A program made the position numbers and the translations under genes. Below, piece after piece: positions 1 to 10,750 of a DNA stretch of 64,000 nucleotides. This DNA comes from Drosophila miranda (Eukaryota > Arthropoda > Insecta > Diptera > Drosophilidae), in assembly GCF_003369915.1 (NCBI RefSeq), contig NW_022881603.1, positions 22,379,515-22,443,514 on the forward strand, read 5' to 3'. The notes beneath the pieces were generated by a model. It was not told the origin of the DNA. It worked only from the letters and a program-made list of their open reading frames with translations, and ran no database searches. Position 1 is the stretch's first letter. The number at the start of each line of letters is the position of its first letter.

Positions 1-21
1 ACGAAACTTTTTAATTCCCTT

Positions 22-680
22 TGAGTAAATCAAATGAATCTGTTGATGTAGATTCACTTGATTCTGGTGATTGTCAATATGACAATCGTATGCTGAAAAT
101 GTTATGTATGTATGCCACCGGTTCATGTACCAGTAACAAATGGTCGCCGCAATCGGTACTTGAACAAATTGGGCTTCGGAGATGTGAATACGTCAGAGTT
201 TTTCTTTCGTACTGATTTTATTTGGTAAAATGCAAGGTTTATATACAATTTCTATGAGTATGATTGTTTACTTAGGATCTTAGGTAAGGTTAATTAGCTC
301 TGAGTATCATATTGCTAGGGAAATGTGTTATCTCTATTTAGGACTAAGCAATTACTACAAATCCAACAGTGGAATATTCCAAGGGTCATATTTATGACGG
401 TCACAATGGTTATCATGCAGATGGTGTGTGATTTGACCACATGCAGGTCATCCAGAATGTGTTTTATGATAGTGCCGTAAATATCTTAACAGTGTATGTA
501 CACAAATGCATGCAGCTGTCCGTTGTATATTTATTTAGGTCAGTAGTGCATGTCACATATTTATATTTAGAGCATATTATCGTTTATTTCTTTAGGTGGC
601 TGGGAAATCTTAACCTATTTATGGTTAGCTATTTGTCTAGGTCTAATCGTACAATTTTGTACTTTCGTTGAAATCGTACA
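22..680 (-). repeat. 3' LTR of the BEL/roo-like element
   Basis: A 659-base direct repeat of 6161-6818. It begins TGAGTAAATC and ends AATCGTACA on the plus strand (TG...CA ends). It has one extra T in a T-run near 200 compared with the other LTR, and two substitutions near its start. Confidence 0.9.
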
Positions 681-707
681 TCCTCCCGGCCGTTGAACAT
701 AGTATGC

Positions 708-2423
708 TCAACCATCATCAATATTGATTGTGAACGGATGCCTTGGTGCGTTTTCTTCACTAGCTGATGAGCTAAGTGTATGTCTCTGCTGAGAAGGGAG
801 TCTTGTTGTGTACCACCTTTTAACCATTACAATGATCATGATGAAGAGCAGTGCAATGTAGATGGCAATATGATGATGATCAATGGTTTCAAGATTGTGG
901 GGTAACTTGAAACTTTTAGGTGGTAGCAGATTCGTTTCCATTTGATACAGCTCCTCGTAGTTCAGTTTTTCATTGTTCCTTGAAACCTTCTTTGTAGAAC
1001 GTTCAGTTGATGTTTCGTTGAGATCACTATCTCCAAACCGAGCGTATGATAACTGCAGAGTAGTTTCCAATGTGCTCTGACTTGTGACAGTCATTAGCGA
1101 ATTCCGAATGATGCATCCAGGTTCGGCGATCAATATTCCTGAGTGTTGTAGCTTAATATCCGAAATGCCATCTGCACATACCGCTGATAGCTTTAATGAT
1201 GACTTTGTTGCAAAAATCCATCGATTTCTTTTATGCATGCTCAACCATAAAAATGATTTTTTTGTGTTGACTAGGTGACATGATGAGTCCGTTTTGTTGT
1301 GAAACATTTGTAATTCACAACTTGTTTTCGGCTGAGAACATTGTTTGTTTATTATAGCAAACAAAGTCATTGTTTGCTCTTTGATGACAGGTTTTGAATT
1401 CAGTCTCTGATAGTTCAACGAATTCGTCTCGGTGACTATTGATTGCCATATATGGTGTTTTTATTTCAAACATGCTTATCCCATTTTTATTTGGCACCGG
1501 AATCGCTGTCAATTTGTATATTTCCAGTTCGTTTACTGAGACTAATGGAAATGTAACCTTGATAATTGCATGATCCTCTATTATAGTGCCTTCTGCTTTC
1601 ATCATCTGGTACACCATGAGCATATTGTCGGGAGTTACTGGAAGTGCTTGTCCTGGCCTTAAATGATCCCGTATCTGCTCCAGTTGTTCCTTAAGTTGTC
1701 GGGGGATATTAGCATAGGGCTAATTGTATTGTGTCGGATATCTGTCAAGACATTGATGATCTCTGCTTGCATTCGTTGAAGATTTGAAGATAATAGAGTC
1801 AACTGAGTAGACAACGTAGTGTACCATTGAAAGGCGCTAAAATGATCAGCCCTTCCCTTTGACTCGGTGATGAAATCCTCAATTCGACTTAATCGTTTGG
1901 AATTTGAGATTTCATCCCGTTTTATCACATTGATTGTAGAGTCAATCAATGATGTTTGATTTTTAAGCAAGGTTAATAGGTGATCTTCGTTATCCTTAAC
2001 CTTTGCTATAGTTTCCGACATTTCTCGGGCATATGTTGAATCTAATACGCCAAATAGACTGCTTGCGATGTTTCCAATGATGTCCAGCGGTGCCCTTTGC
2101 CTCCGTGTTCTTGCTATTAGTGTATTTTCAGCTTGCAGGTCCTCTTCTATATGTTTGAAGTGCTGATACATACTGGTGCATGCGTCTACTAGTTGAAGTT
2201 GTGTGCATAGATGTCCAATTTTTGTAGTCCCCATGGTGAATGTGTTCATGTCTTTCCAATAGGGCTTTAAATTGTAATAGACAATGATGGTCCAATCAGT
2301 TGTCGCAAGTTGGCTGGTTCCTACTCTTTCAAAGTATATACCCGGTTTTGATCCAAACTGGGTTATGTTGATTGACTGTGCCATCGCTAACGGTACCAGC
2401 AACAACATTACAAACATTGTCAT
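708..2423 (-). pseudogene. env-like gene of the BEL/roo-like element, broken
   Basis: Starts at ATG 2423 (minus strand) with a hydrophobic signal peptide ending about AMAQ. A furin-type site RTRRQR near 2090-2110 is followed by a hydrophobic, Gly/Ala-containing segment, as in insect retrotransposon and baculovirus F-type envelope proteins. A frameshift and a stop at 1659 break the frame. Downstream pieces at 1623-1315 and 1418-708 include a C-terminal transmembrane segment (ALLFIMIIVMV) followed by a short basic tail. No uninterrupted protein is encoded. Confidence 0.65.
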
Positions 2424-3645
2424 GGTTAACGACAATTTATTCGGCTGTTTTCTTTTCCTAGGCTGTCTGTCCTCGGATGATTCTTCGTTTTCTGATGGAT
2501 CATCTATCGGATGTTTATGTGTGGGTTCCTCTTCGTTGAATAGTGGAGCTACATGTTGGATCTCTCGTTTGAAAATCCCCTTTGCCGTTTTTACTTCCAC
2601 CACTCGTACAAAATTGTCCTTGCCATGAAACAATCGAATGATTCTTCCTAGTGGCCATTGTAATACTGGTGTATTGTCTTCCTTTAGTATTACTAATGTT
2701 CCTTCCTTAATGTTAGCCGAAGACTTCCTCCACTTTTGACGCTGTTGCAACTGCTGAAGATATTCATTGGACCATTGTGTCCAGAATGAGTGCTTCAACT
2801 TTGACACTGCTTGCCATCGATTTCTCAGCTTAAATCCAGAATTTTGTAGGAGTTGGTTAAGTTCCTTCTGTTTCTGGAGGGCCTCTGGTATGGAATCTGC
2901 TCCTGTTAAGCAATCATCCACATAGAAATCCTTTTCTAGTGCATCAGCTCCAGCCGGGTATTCTCTCTTGCCCTTTTGAGCAAGATATTGTAGGCATTTT
3001 GTGGCTAAATATGGAGCTGCCTTAGTTCCGTATGTTACAGTTTTGAGTCTGTAATATCTCAGATCTTCTGATGGATCATTTCGCCATACAATTGTTTGAT
3101 AGTACTGGTCCTCAGGATTGACCCAGATCTGACGATACATTTTTTCGATGTCTGCCGTAAATACATATTTGTGCATCCGGAATCGAAGCAATATTGAAAA
3201 TATCGAACTTTGCACAGTCGGACCTTTATGCATCAAATCGTTGAGTGATTTGCCGGACGACGTAACAGCAGAAGCATCAAAGACAACTCTCAATTTTGTT
3301 GTAGAGCTGTCAGGTTTCATCACACAGTGATGTGGAATAAAATAACGTGATCGTGCTATTTCCTTTAGTGTGCATTTCCTTCATATGCCCAAGTGCCTCA
3401 TATTCTTTCATGAATTGTACATAGCTTGCCTTGGTTTCCGGATCTCGTGACAGTCGTTTTTCCAGGCAAAAAAGTCGACGTGTAGCCAAATCACGGCTCT
3501 CCCCTAGGGAAGAAGCATCTTCCAAAAATGGAAGTCTGACAATGAATTTCTTGTCACATGCCATTTGAATATTTTGAGAAAAATATTGCTCACATCGCTT
3601 CTCTAGAGGGGATAAGCATGGTGTGTTGCTCGGGAATGAATCCAA
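2424..3645 (-). pseudogene. Reverse transcriptase fused to integrase tail by deletion
   Basis: 3645-3310 encodes the start of a BEL/Pao reverse transcriptase (FIVRLPF, then EYEALGHM). After a frameshift it continues from 3323 with VVFDASA and the catalytic YVDD box (codons at 2914-2925). Soon after, near 2823, the RT thumb joins directly to the integrase C-terminal domain (FWTQWSNEYLQQLQ, then a Trp-rich DUF5641-like stretch to about 2530). The RNase H domain and the whole integrase catalytic core are missing, so this copy cannot integrate by its own enzyme. Confidence 0.75.
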
Positions 3646-3666
3646 TTCCCAAAACTTGGAGATTTG

Positions 3667-4381
3667 CTAATCCACCTTGTCCTCCTCAGTCAAAACTGCA
3701 CACGTGCTTTGGCTCTTTGACTCCTGTCTTAGCTTGCCAGCCACTATCCAGCCTAGTTTCGTTTCCTGTAGCCTGGGCAATCCTTTTCCAATTGATACAT
3801 GCTTGTCTTGCATGATTTCGAAGTAATGTTCTGCTCCCAATAGTATGTCTATTCTTCCAGTCTTGTCAAAGTTGGGATCCGCCAAAGTGATATTTTTCGG
3901 AAGCTTCCAACGAGACGTATCAATTGACTGTGCTGGTTGATCTGCCACTATGTGTGTCAATACTATTGCTTCTAGTCTTGTATTAAACTTGTTATCTTGT
4001 GAAGTAAGCATAACATTGACTCTTGCTTTTGACGTTTGTGTTCGTCCGCCAATTCCATTTATTTGTAGTTCTGATTTTGTGACATTCAGATCTTATATTT
4101 TCAATGCTCTTTCAGAAATCACATTGACTTGAGAGCCTGAATCAAGTAGGGCTCTAAATTCACCCATTTGTCCATTGTTGCCTTTTATTGTAACAAGAGC
4201 AGTAGCTAGTAATACATAAGTGTTTTGACTACTATTTGCTGATGCTGCAGTTTTGGCTTCAGACTTGATTTCCAAATGTAGTAGAGTGTTGTGTCCTTTA
4301 TTGCACTTAACACAATCTCTTCTTTGGCAATTCTTTGCAGTGTGATCGCGTTTGAAACATTTGACGCAAAGTTGGTTCTTT
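3667..4381 (-). pseudogene. Zinc knuckles and aspartic protease region, BEL/roo-like element
   Basis: Minus-strand fragments continue from gag. Cys/His knuckles lie at 4270-4390. An aspartic protease signature LLDSGSQVNVIS is near 4110-4150, with the catalytic Asp in DSGS. A further fragment (4011-3667) resembles the protease-to-RT linker of BEL/Pao polyproteins. A frameshift near 4093 separates the pieces. The protease would cut the gag-pol polyprotein; here it cannot be made in one chain with gag or RT. Confidence 0.7.
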
Positions 4382-5710
4382 TCAACCCAATTTAACCTCT
4401 CTGCGACAGTTTTTTTTTAAAAACTGCGTGCATTTGTAAATAGCGTGATTTGGCTTTTCACAAAAATAGCAGACATACTGACTTTCAGTTCCTGCTGAGG
4501 CACATGTGATGGGTTTCTTTGTTTTTTCCCATCCAATGGCTTCCAAGGTAAGGAACCTTTGTTCGAGAAATTTCATTAATTCGCTCAAAGGCTGTAATTT
4601 CTTTGTACTTTGTATGGATTGTTCATACAAAGTGTGAGTCTGACGATCTAACTTTTTTGTCAAAATACATAGAAGAATCGGATCCCATCCAGCTGTCTCT
4701 ATATTTATGTTATTGAGTGCTAATAATGTTTCCTTTACATTATCGTGCAAAGCCTTAATGGACTTTGCATCATTGGAAGTGCTTGGTTGATCCAATAATT
4801 TTTGAATTAATGCGTTACTAAGCACTCTTTTGTTGCTGAAACGCTCTTGAAGCATGTTCCATGCCGTTGTGTAATTATTTTCTGTTAGCGAAAGATGGCG
4901 TATTAAATTTTCCGCTTCTCCCGTAACATTGGTTTTTAAATACCACATCTTCTGAATGACGGGTACCGATGCTTCATGAATCATTTGCTTAAAAATGTCA
5001 TGAAATTGTTGCCATTTTAAGTAGTCACCATCAAATTTAGGGATAGCAACCTTAGGCAGGGGTAATGTATTATGCATATGTGGAGCAGCGATAATTTGTT
5101 GAACAGCGTCTGCTTCAGTCATTGTTTGGACTGTTAATACTGCATCTTCAGCTGCAATGTAATTGTTAATGTTATATCCCATTTTCACAGGATCAATGCA
5201 TTTTTTATAAATTTGAATATGGATCGCTCTAATCTCATCCCAATATTTGATTATTATTGGTTTGAAGTCCTTTCGCGTCTCATTCGTCATTCTGTTCATG
5301 ATGCGCTCTAGACTTTCAAGCAGCACCTTTTGTTCTCGGATCATGGGCTCTATTTCAGGCTCACTCTCCATAGATGTAATGGATCCTGTATCTATATCCA
5401 TTTCTAGTGCAGCTAACTGCTTTGTAAATTCGTCTTTATATCTGACGACCAACTCTTTTGTGTGTTTGAAATATTCGTTAGAGAAATAACTGTGCTCAAT
5501 TTTTGAGTTTTGAGTTATTTTTTTGATATTACATTCCTCCATTGAAAATGCGTCCCAGAGCTTTGATATGTTCTCAATGCGGGATTTAAAATATTCTGGT
5601 TTCTGCTTCCTTTCAGCAGAATCCTTTTTATAATTTCGTACCAGGCTCTGAATCTCTTCGCCTGTGGCAAGCTGCCTGTCTAGCATAACATTAATGCTTG
5701 ATGATGCCAT
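4382..5710 (-). CDS. gag polyprotein N-terminal part, BEL/roo-like element
   Basis: An open frame of 442 codons on the minus strand, starting with ATG at 5710. It has a long helical gag region and ends in a zinc knuckle of CX2CX4HX4C type (CYFCEKPNHAIYKC, about residues 417-430). Two more Cys/His knuckles continue downstream in another frame (4270-4390). The frame breaks in a T-run next to an A-run near 4410-4425, a likely slippage indel. BEL elements normally carry gag and pol in one long frame, so this is the gag end of a broken polyprotein. It coats the RNA genome in virus-like particles. Confidence 0.8.
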   Translation of the reverse strand: MASSSINVMLDRQLATGEEIQSLVRNYKKDSAERKQKPEYFKSRIENISKLWDAFSMEECNIKKITQNSKIEHSYFSNEYFKHTKELVVRYKDEFTKQLAALEMDIDTGSITSMESEPEIEPMIREQKVLLESLERIMNRMTNETRKDFKPIIIKYWDEIRAIHIQIYKKCIDPVKMGYNINNYIAAEDAVLTVQTMTEADAVQQIIAAPHMHNTLPLPKVAIPKFDGDYLKWQQFHDIFKQMIHEASVPVIQKMWYLKTNVTGEAENLIRHLSLTENNYTTAWNMLQERFSNKRVLSNALIQKLLDQPSTSNDAKSIKALHDNVKETLLALNNINIETAGWDPILLCILTKKLDRQTHTLYEQSIQSTKKLQPLSELMKFLEQRFLTLEAIGWEKTKKPITCASAGTESQYVCYFCEKPNHAIYKCTQFLKKNCRREVKLG

Positions 5711-6064
5711 TTTATTTTATTTATTTTAATACTTTGACCCGATGGAGGTAATTTGTTTGTCACTATGACTGGTTGTGCCTCTACTCACAACCACGAAGAT
5801 GGTCAAAGTATCTCAGTAAATATTTATGACACTGGAATTCTTATTTCCAATTCAACCTTAGTCGCCAAGTTGACTGTGATGGTTGAGTTAGATCCAAATA
5901 ACTCCAATTAAGTTTTCCTTCACCGAAGGTTTTAAATCACAACTGTGAGTGTTGTTGTATGTATGTAAATTGGCCGCCAAGTTGACCAATTATGTAGGAT
6001 TTTCCAACTAAATCCAAGTTCCAAATCGGGAACAAAATCCAGATGAACGGTTAAGTGTCCAAAA
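5711..6064. other. Leader region of the BEL/roo-like element
   Basis: The untranslated stretch between the primer site and the gag start. It contains short imperfect repeats (GCCAAGTTGAC near 5861 and 5972, with ACTCCAATT/CCAACTAAATCC variants) and no convincing ORF. Confidence 0.5.
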
Positions 6065-6140
6065 GTCGGGGTCACCAAATGAGTAAATCAAATGAATCTG
6101 TTGATGTAGATTCACTTGATTTTGTGGTGAATGTCAATTC
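6065..6140. repeat. Partial duplication of LTR edge and primer site
   Basis: 6065-6121 repeats 6145-6202 with an 80-base offset: GTCGGGGTCACCAAATGA, then about 40 bases of LTR start. The copy nearer the element interior has an altered primer site (AAGTCGGGG instead of CACGTCGGGG). A reverse-transcription slip or template switch is a plausible origin. Confidence 0.75.
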
Positions 6141-6158
6141 ATCACGTCGGGGTCACCA
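6141..6158 (-). other. Primer binding site, complementary to tRNA-Trp 3' end
   Basis: The plus strand reads ATCACGTCGGGGTCACCA two bases from the 5' LTR. This equals the 3' end of animal tRNA-Trp with CCA added, so the minus strand is a tRNA-Trp primer site. The tRNA match is from memory of conserved tRNA-Trp sequence. Confidence 0.7.
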
Positions 6159-6160
6159 AA

Positions 6161-6818
6161 TGAACAAATCAAATGAATCTGTTGATGTAGATTCACTTGA
6201 TTCTGGTGATTGTCAATATGACAATCGTATGCTGAAAATGTTATGTATGTATGCCACCGGTTCATGTACCAGTAACAAATGGTCGCCGCAATCGGTACTT
6301 GAACAAATTGGGCTTCGGAGATGTGAATACGTCAGAGTTTTCTTTCGTACTGATTTTATTTGGTAAAATGCAAGGTTTATATACAATTTCTATGAGTATG
6401 ATTGTTTACTTAGGATCTTAGGTAAGGTTAATTAGCTCTGAGTATCATATTGCTAGGGAAATGTGTTATCTCTATTTAGGACTAAGCAATTACTACAAAT
6501 CCAACAGTGGAATATTCCAAGGGTCATATTTATGACGGTCACAATGGTTATCATGCAGATGGTGTGTGATTTGACCACATGCAGGTCATCCAGAATGTGT
6601 TTTATGATAGTGCCGTAAATATCTTAACAGTGTATGTACACAAATGCATGCAGCTGTCCGTTGTATATTTATTTAGGTCAGTAGTGCATGTCACATATTT
6701 ATATTTAGAGCATATTATCGTTTATTTCTTTAGGTGGCTGGGAAATCTTAACCTATTTATGGTTAGCTATTTGTCTAGGTCTAATCGTACAATTTTGTAC
6801 TTTCGTTGAAATCGTACA
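6161..6818 (-). repeat. 5' LTR of the BEL/roo-like element
   Basis: A 658-base repeat matching 22-680 nearly base for base. Its outer end abuts CCCTT at 6819-6823. As the upstream LTR of a minus-strand element it should hold the promoter; no specific core element was assigned. Confidence 0.9.
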
Positions 6819-7878
6819 CCCTTTATCACCGCTAAACATTCTAATTCCGTGACTGAGTAGTTTTTCTGAGCTTTAGATAGCTTCTCGGACATGAATGCTA
6901 CGGGTAATTCTTCTCCTTCTTCGTTTTTCTGAGCTAACACACAACCAATTCCTACAGTACTAGCATCACATAACAGCAAAAAGGGTTTTGAGAAATCAGG
7001 AGTAGACAAAATGGGAGCTGACGTCAAGCACTGTTTAAGTTTTTCAAATGCCTGATTGGCCAAAGGGTTCCACGCATACGCTTTCGGTTTCTTTAATAGT
7101 CCTGTGAGGGCGCAACTTACCGTTGCATAATTGTCGACGAAACGACGGTACCACCCAGCAAGACCAAGGAATCGTCGCAATTGTTTCACCGTCTTGGGAA
7201 CGGGTAATTCTTTAATAGCTTCAATTTTACTCGGATCCGTCTTTACCTGTCCGTATCCAATGATGAACCCCATATACTTAATCTCACGCATGCAAAAGTG
7301 CGACTTGGCAATGTTTATCGTAAGATTAGCCTTTCGTAAGTGTACTGCAACTTCTCTCAGTAACATTAAATGGGATTCGAAATCGTCTGATAAAATTAGT
7401 AAGTCATCGAGGTAAACAAACACTCTCGTACGCAAGTTAGCAGGTATTACCTTATCCATTAAACGACAGAGGGTTTGTGAGGCATTGGTTAGACCAAAAG
7501 GCATAACTTTGTATTGATACAGCGGTCGGTTAGGTATGGTAAACGCGGTGTATTGGCGTGAAGACTCCTCTATGGGAATTTGCCAATAAGCATGCTTCAT
7601 ATCGAGTCCCGTTATGTATTTGGCAGGTGGCAATCGACTGAGTATCCCATCTATGTGGAGAAGAGGGTATGCATCTTTTCGGGTATATTTGTTGATCTCT
7701 CGAGATTCAAGGCATAACCTTTCTTTACTAGGACGCAATTTCTACTCCATGGACTATTTGAAGGTTCTATCACGCCCAGCTTAATCATCTTCTCTACTTT
7801 TTCGAACATCACTTTCTCTTTCGCGGGGGAAATGGGCCAATGTCGTTGTTTGACGGGTACTTCGGCATTGATTACCAT
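6819..7878 (-). pseudogene. Reverse transcriptase/RNase H, copy A
   Basis: The frame 7738-6824 gives the RT fingers and palm with the catalytic FVYLDDLLI box (near 7400-7430), then the RNase H start (LLLCDAS, near 6955-6975). An upstream fragment 7878-7651 is in another frame (WPISPAKEKVMFEKV, the usual gypsy RT entry), so there is a frameshift near 7700. The frame is cut at 6819 by the BEL element inside RNase H. Copy B 13423-15251 is the counterpart. Confidence 0.85.
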
Positions 7879-8163
7879 AGAATGTTGTATTAGGTGTGTA
7901 CGACCTAGTCCGTCGCATTCATATGACGGAAGGTTCTTATTACCGCCTCTAATTGGTTCCTTTGTTCTTCATTTAGGGAATGCATTTTAGGCGTTTCCTT
8001 CATAATCGTGTCGTCTCTATTCTCCAAACAGCTCACAGTTCCTTCTCGGGTCAATAATTGGGATAGAAGACCGAAATCTTTCCAAAAGTCAACTCCTAAA
8101 TAAACATCTTGCTTTAAATCTGGTATGATAAAGAACTATACTTCCTTAACTATTTTACGGAAT
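7879..8163 (-). other. Protease-RT linker, copy A
   Basis: Degraded coding sequence matching 15252-15332 and the upstream part of the copy B RT frame. Frameshifted here, with no separate gene. Confidence 0.5.
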
Positions 8164-8541
8164 TCAATCGGGACCACCAATTTGGACACTACGGTACAAG
8201 CTTCGTTGCTGGCAGCGCGTATGGTTCCCAAACACTTCTGAGACTGCTGCTCTCCCACCCAAACAACTAATGGTTGCTCCTGAATCCAGCAAAGCCTTAT
8301 AAGTTTGCCCTTCGATCATTACCTCCGTGTACACTCGGTTATCTGAACTCAGAATAACTGCTGAGACTAAACGTTTTCGAACAGATTGGACCTTTTTCCA
8401 GAACGCTCGTCTCCGGACCGTCGATCGTTTGGGCTTAACTATCAATTTAAACCACGTATTCACATTTTCTGAATCTAACTCTTTGCTCTCCATCGTTTGA
8501 GTCGCTACATCTATACCTGTACAAATTTGGTGTAGTATCAT
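8164..8541 (-). CDS. Aspartic protease segment, copy A
   Basis: A 125-codon frame with the retropepsin signature ALLDSGATISCLGG (near 8255-8300); the D of DSGA is the catalytic residue. A deletion compared with copy B (15333-15761) removes bases after the signature and shifts the C-terminal end. It lies between gag and RT as in gypsy elements. Confidence 0.75.
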   Translation of the reverse strand: MILHQICTGIDVATQTMESKELDSENVNTWFKLIVKPKRSTVRRRAFWKKVQSVRKRLVSAVILSSDNRVYTEVMIEGQTYKALLDSGATISCLGGRAAVSEVFGNHTRCQQRSLYRSVQIGGPD

Positions 8542-8602
8542 ATCCGGTTTTACGTCAACTACCCTTCGGAAAGCCCTCTTAAGGTAGTTGGTTTACTTTC
8601 GT

Positions 8603-10145
8603 TTAGTTGCTGTTCTTGGTCGGATGTACTGACTGGGCTCCGGTCGGTACATCCCGTTTCAAGTTTTTCGCTGGGTTACATTTGACGCATCGAGGTTTAT
8701 AAATATCCTTAGCACCACACCCATAGCAGAAAATTCGCCTTTCTCCTAAACAATCATCAAAACGATGCCCTTCCTGGTCGTAGTTCCAGCATACTAGTTT
8801 CTTACGATAAATCTGCGAAACGTCTTCTTCCTCCATATCTTCATTGTCCGTAAGTATTTCTGCTACATTCGGTTTGCTGAATTTACCTCGTGGAAAAGGG
8901 TTATGGTTGTCTTTACAGAAGTTTTCATGCTTGCGAACTTCTTCTCTCAGGCCAGTTCGATCGCTGATTTTAAGATGCAAGAGTTCATATCTGAGGGCCG
9001 TTTTTGCGTTACGTTTTAAAATGTCTACTAACTTATTTTCGCTAACCTCGTGTGAGAGCCTGGACACTAATTCTTCGACGGCCGTCTGGTAATCGTCAAA
9101 CGATTCACCCTCTCTCTGACGGCGTTTTCTAATCAACTTCCACAAGTCGAAATCATCTTTAGCATCATCGAATCGTTGTCTGAACGAGGCAGAAAAAGTT
9201 TGCCAAGAAATGTGGGTTCTTTCTTTGGAAGTTCCAAAACCAATCGCTGGCTTTAGACGAGAAAAGCAGATGCATATTGTCACAGAGTAATTCGTAATCG
9301 TTATTTAAAGTGGAGGATGTAAGTGAACGAACCCTGTACAGGAATTCGTCGACGTGCATAGCGTCTTTGGATCCGTCAAACTTTAGTCGCCAACTGGCTA
9401 AGATATTAGCGGCCTTCCCAGGAGCTATTGCCCTGTTAGAGACATTTGGATGTGGTAATCCCCTTTCCCTTCCATTTTCTGAAGACAACGAGTTTCCTGT
9501 TATATTAGGCTCGTGATTTTGCCTTGTCGCTTGCACAGGCGTGCTATCTGAAGCTATAGTCATCCTAACTAATTGTCCGCGTAGATTTTCTTCGATCAAA
9601 TTCTTAACGAATGAACTTAGCTCCACCATCATATCTTTCTGCTCACCTTTTATCAGGGCTTGTATAACCTCAAGGGTTCTTTCCGACATATCTCCTTCGC
9701 CCGACCTATGGCTGATACTGCCCAAAGAATTATCCCGAAATTGTTGAGACTGCAACCTAGTATGCATCCCTCTGCGCGATGTAGTTCCCCGTCCCTGTTT
9801 AGGCCTAGCCCCTCTTGACTTTTGAAGTCCTCTCTCTGAAGCGTTTGACTCCGGGTTGGATCCCCCTTCTAACGGCACTATACCCGAACCCATGTCGGGT
9901 GGTAATTCGGCTGCTAGAGTATTCTCATCAAACGAAAGTTCCTCCGGATTCAACTCCGCCCTACATACGGGGCAATTTCTGTTATTTTTCACGAATTCTT
10001 TCATGCAAGTATCATGATACCTGTGCCCACAAGATGCAGTACATATTAGTTGACTTCTTCTTATGGCTTCTTGACATATACCACAGATCTGGGCGTCCAC
10101 GTCACCCGACGCCTTGCCCCCTGGGGTACGTTGTACTGGTGACAT
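8603..10145 (-). pseudogene. gag with N-terminal RING-H2 finger, copy A
   Basis: Starts at ATG 10145. Residues about 20-65 form a C3H2C3 RING-H2 finger: CGIC, then CGHRYHDTC, then CPVC. A Ser/Arg-rich linker and a retrotransposon gag domain follow (FDGSKDAMHVDEFLYRV), and a Cys/His region lies near the end. A frameshift around 9180-9260 splits it into two overlapping frames (10145-9165 and 9283-8603). Copy B 15824-17362 is the uninterrupted version. Confidence 0.8.
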
Positions 10146-10750
10146 GTTAAGGTAACCCAGTAATACGAGTTCTGATCACTTAATGTGGAAATCCCTAATT
10201 ATAGGACCAAAGCTTCAATAAATTCTACAAAATTTTCCTAAATACCCAATATTTGTCCTTTTCGAGCTTGACTCCGTCCGATATACGCTTTCTCTTGTCG
10301 CCGGAATATAACCTCAATGAAACCTAATTTGGTCTATGGTATGTTTATGTGGTCAGTAACCTTGGCAATGGCTAATTTCCAAATCTATATCTAGAAAATT
10401 AGACTTCCGAAAGCCATCGATACTCTTCCCTCATAAACTCTTTTGGGGTTATCCTATTATAATTTGGCCGACCTATCCGCCTTTGTGAATAGCTGTCGTA
10501 TATTCGCAAATTAATTCTGGTAACAAAAAAAAATATCAGTTTCCATCCCTTGCTACCTGGCGGATTCTATTTGGTTAGGTATTCCGAAACTCAGAATCTT
10601 AAACCCAAAATTCCATCAATATCCTCCGTTACAGTAGTTGGACGGAAAGTATTAATTTTAATGTGGAATTTAAAATTGCAACGAGCAAAGTTTTTGGGGG
10701 TTTTAACCAGTAGTAACTCGTACTCTGGCCCCACGTTGGGCGCCAATCTA
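10146..10750 (-). other. 5' leader of copy A with primer site
   Basis: Untranslated leader between gag and the LTR. 10728-10745 reads GCCCCACGTTGGGCGCCA, the complement of a TGGCGCCCAACGTGGGGC primer site used with tRNA-Lys(1,2). Five bases (ATCTA) separate it from the LTR. No gene is seen here. Confidence 0.75.

Larger units (their letters stand above)
22..6818 (-). mobile_element. BEL/Pao (roo-like) LTR retrotransposon with env, defective
   Basis: Complete outline read on the minus strand: 5' LTR 6161-6818, primer site 6141-6158, gag 5710-4382, protease and reverse transcriptase, integrase tail, env 2423-708, purine-rich tract next to the 3' LTR (681-690), 3' LTR 22-680. CCCTT flanks it at 17-21 and 6819-6823, a 5-base target duplication usual for BEL/Pao elements. 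It split the pol gene of gypsy-type copy A: the flanking bases join to give the sequence seen uninterrupted near 13987-14010. The LTRs differ by a few changes only, so the insertion is recent. Coding regions carry frameshifts and a large internal deletion, so this copy is not autonomous. The BEL assignment rests on the gag, RT and env motifs; roo-like is a closest guess. Confidence 0.85.
6819..10750 (-). mobile_element. Gypsy-superfamily (Osvaldo/Ulysses-like) element, copy A internal part
   Basis: Minus-strand element running 5' LTR (10751-13012), primer site, leader, gag, protease, then RT/RNase H. It is interrupted at 6819 by the BEL insertion; its next 21 bases are at 1-21, and the rest lies left of the window. 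The long LTR and the tRNA-Lys-type primer site match the Osvaldo/Ulysses group as I know it. Copy B (13013-17967) is almost identical and shows the same order without the insertion. All three coding parts of copy A carry frameshifts. Confidence 0.8.

Noticed and set aside
441-671. 76-codon ORF in the BEL LTR, repeated at 6579-6809.
   Set aside because: It is opposite to the element's sense, within the LTR, and has no domain.
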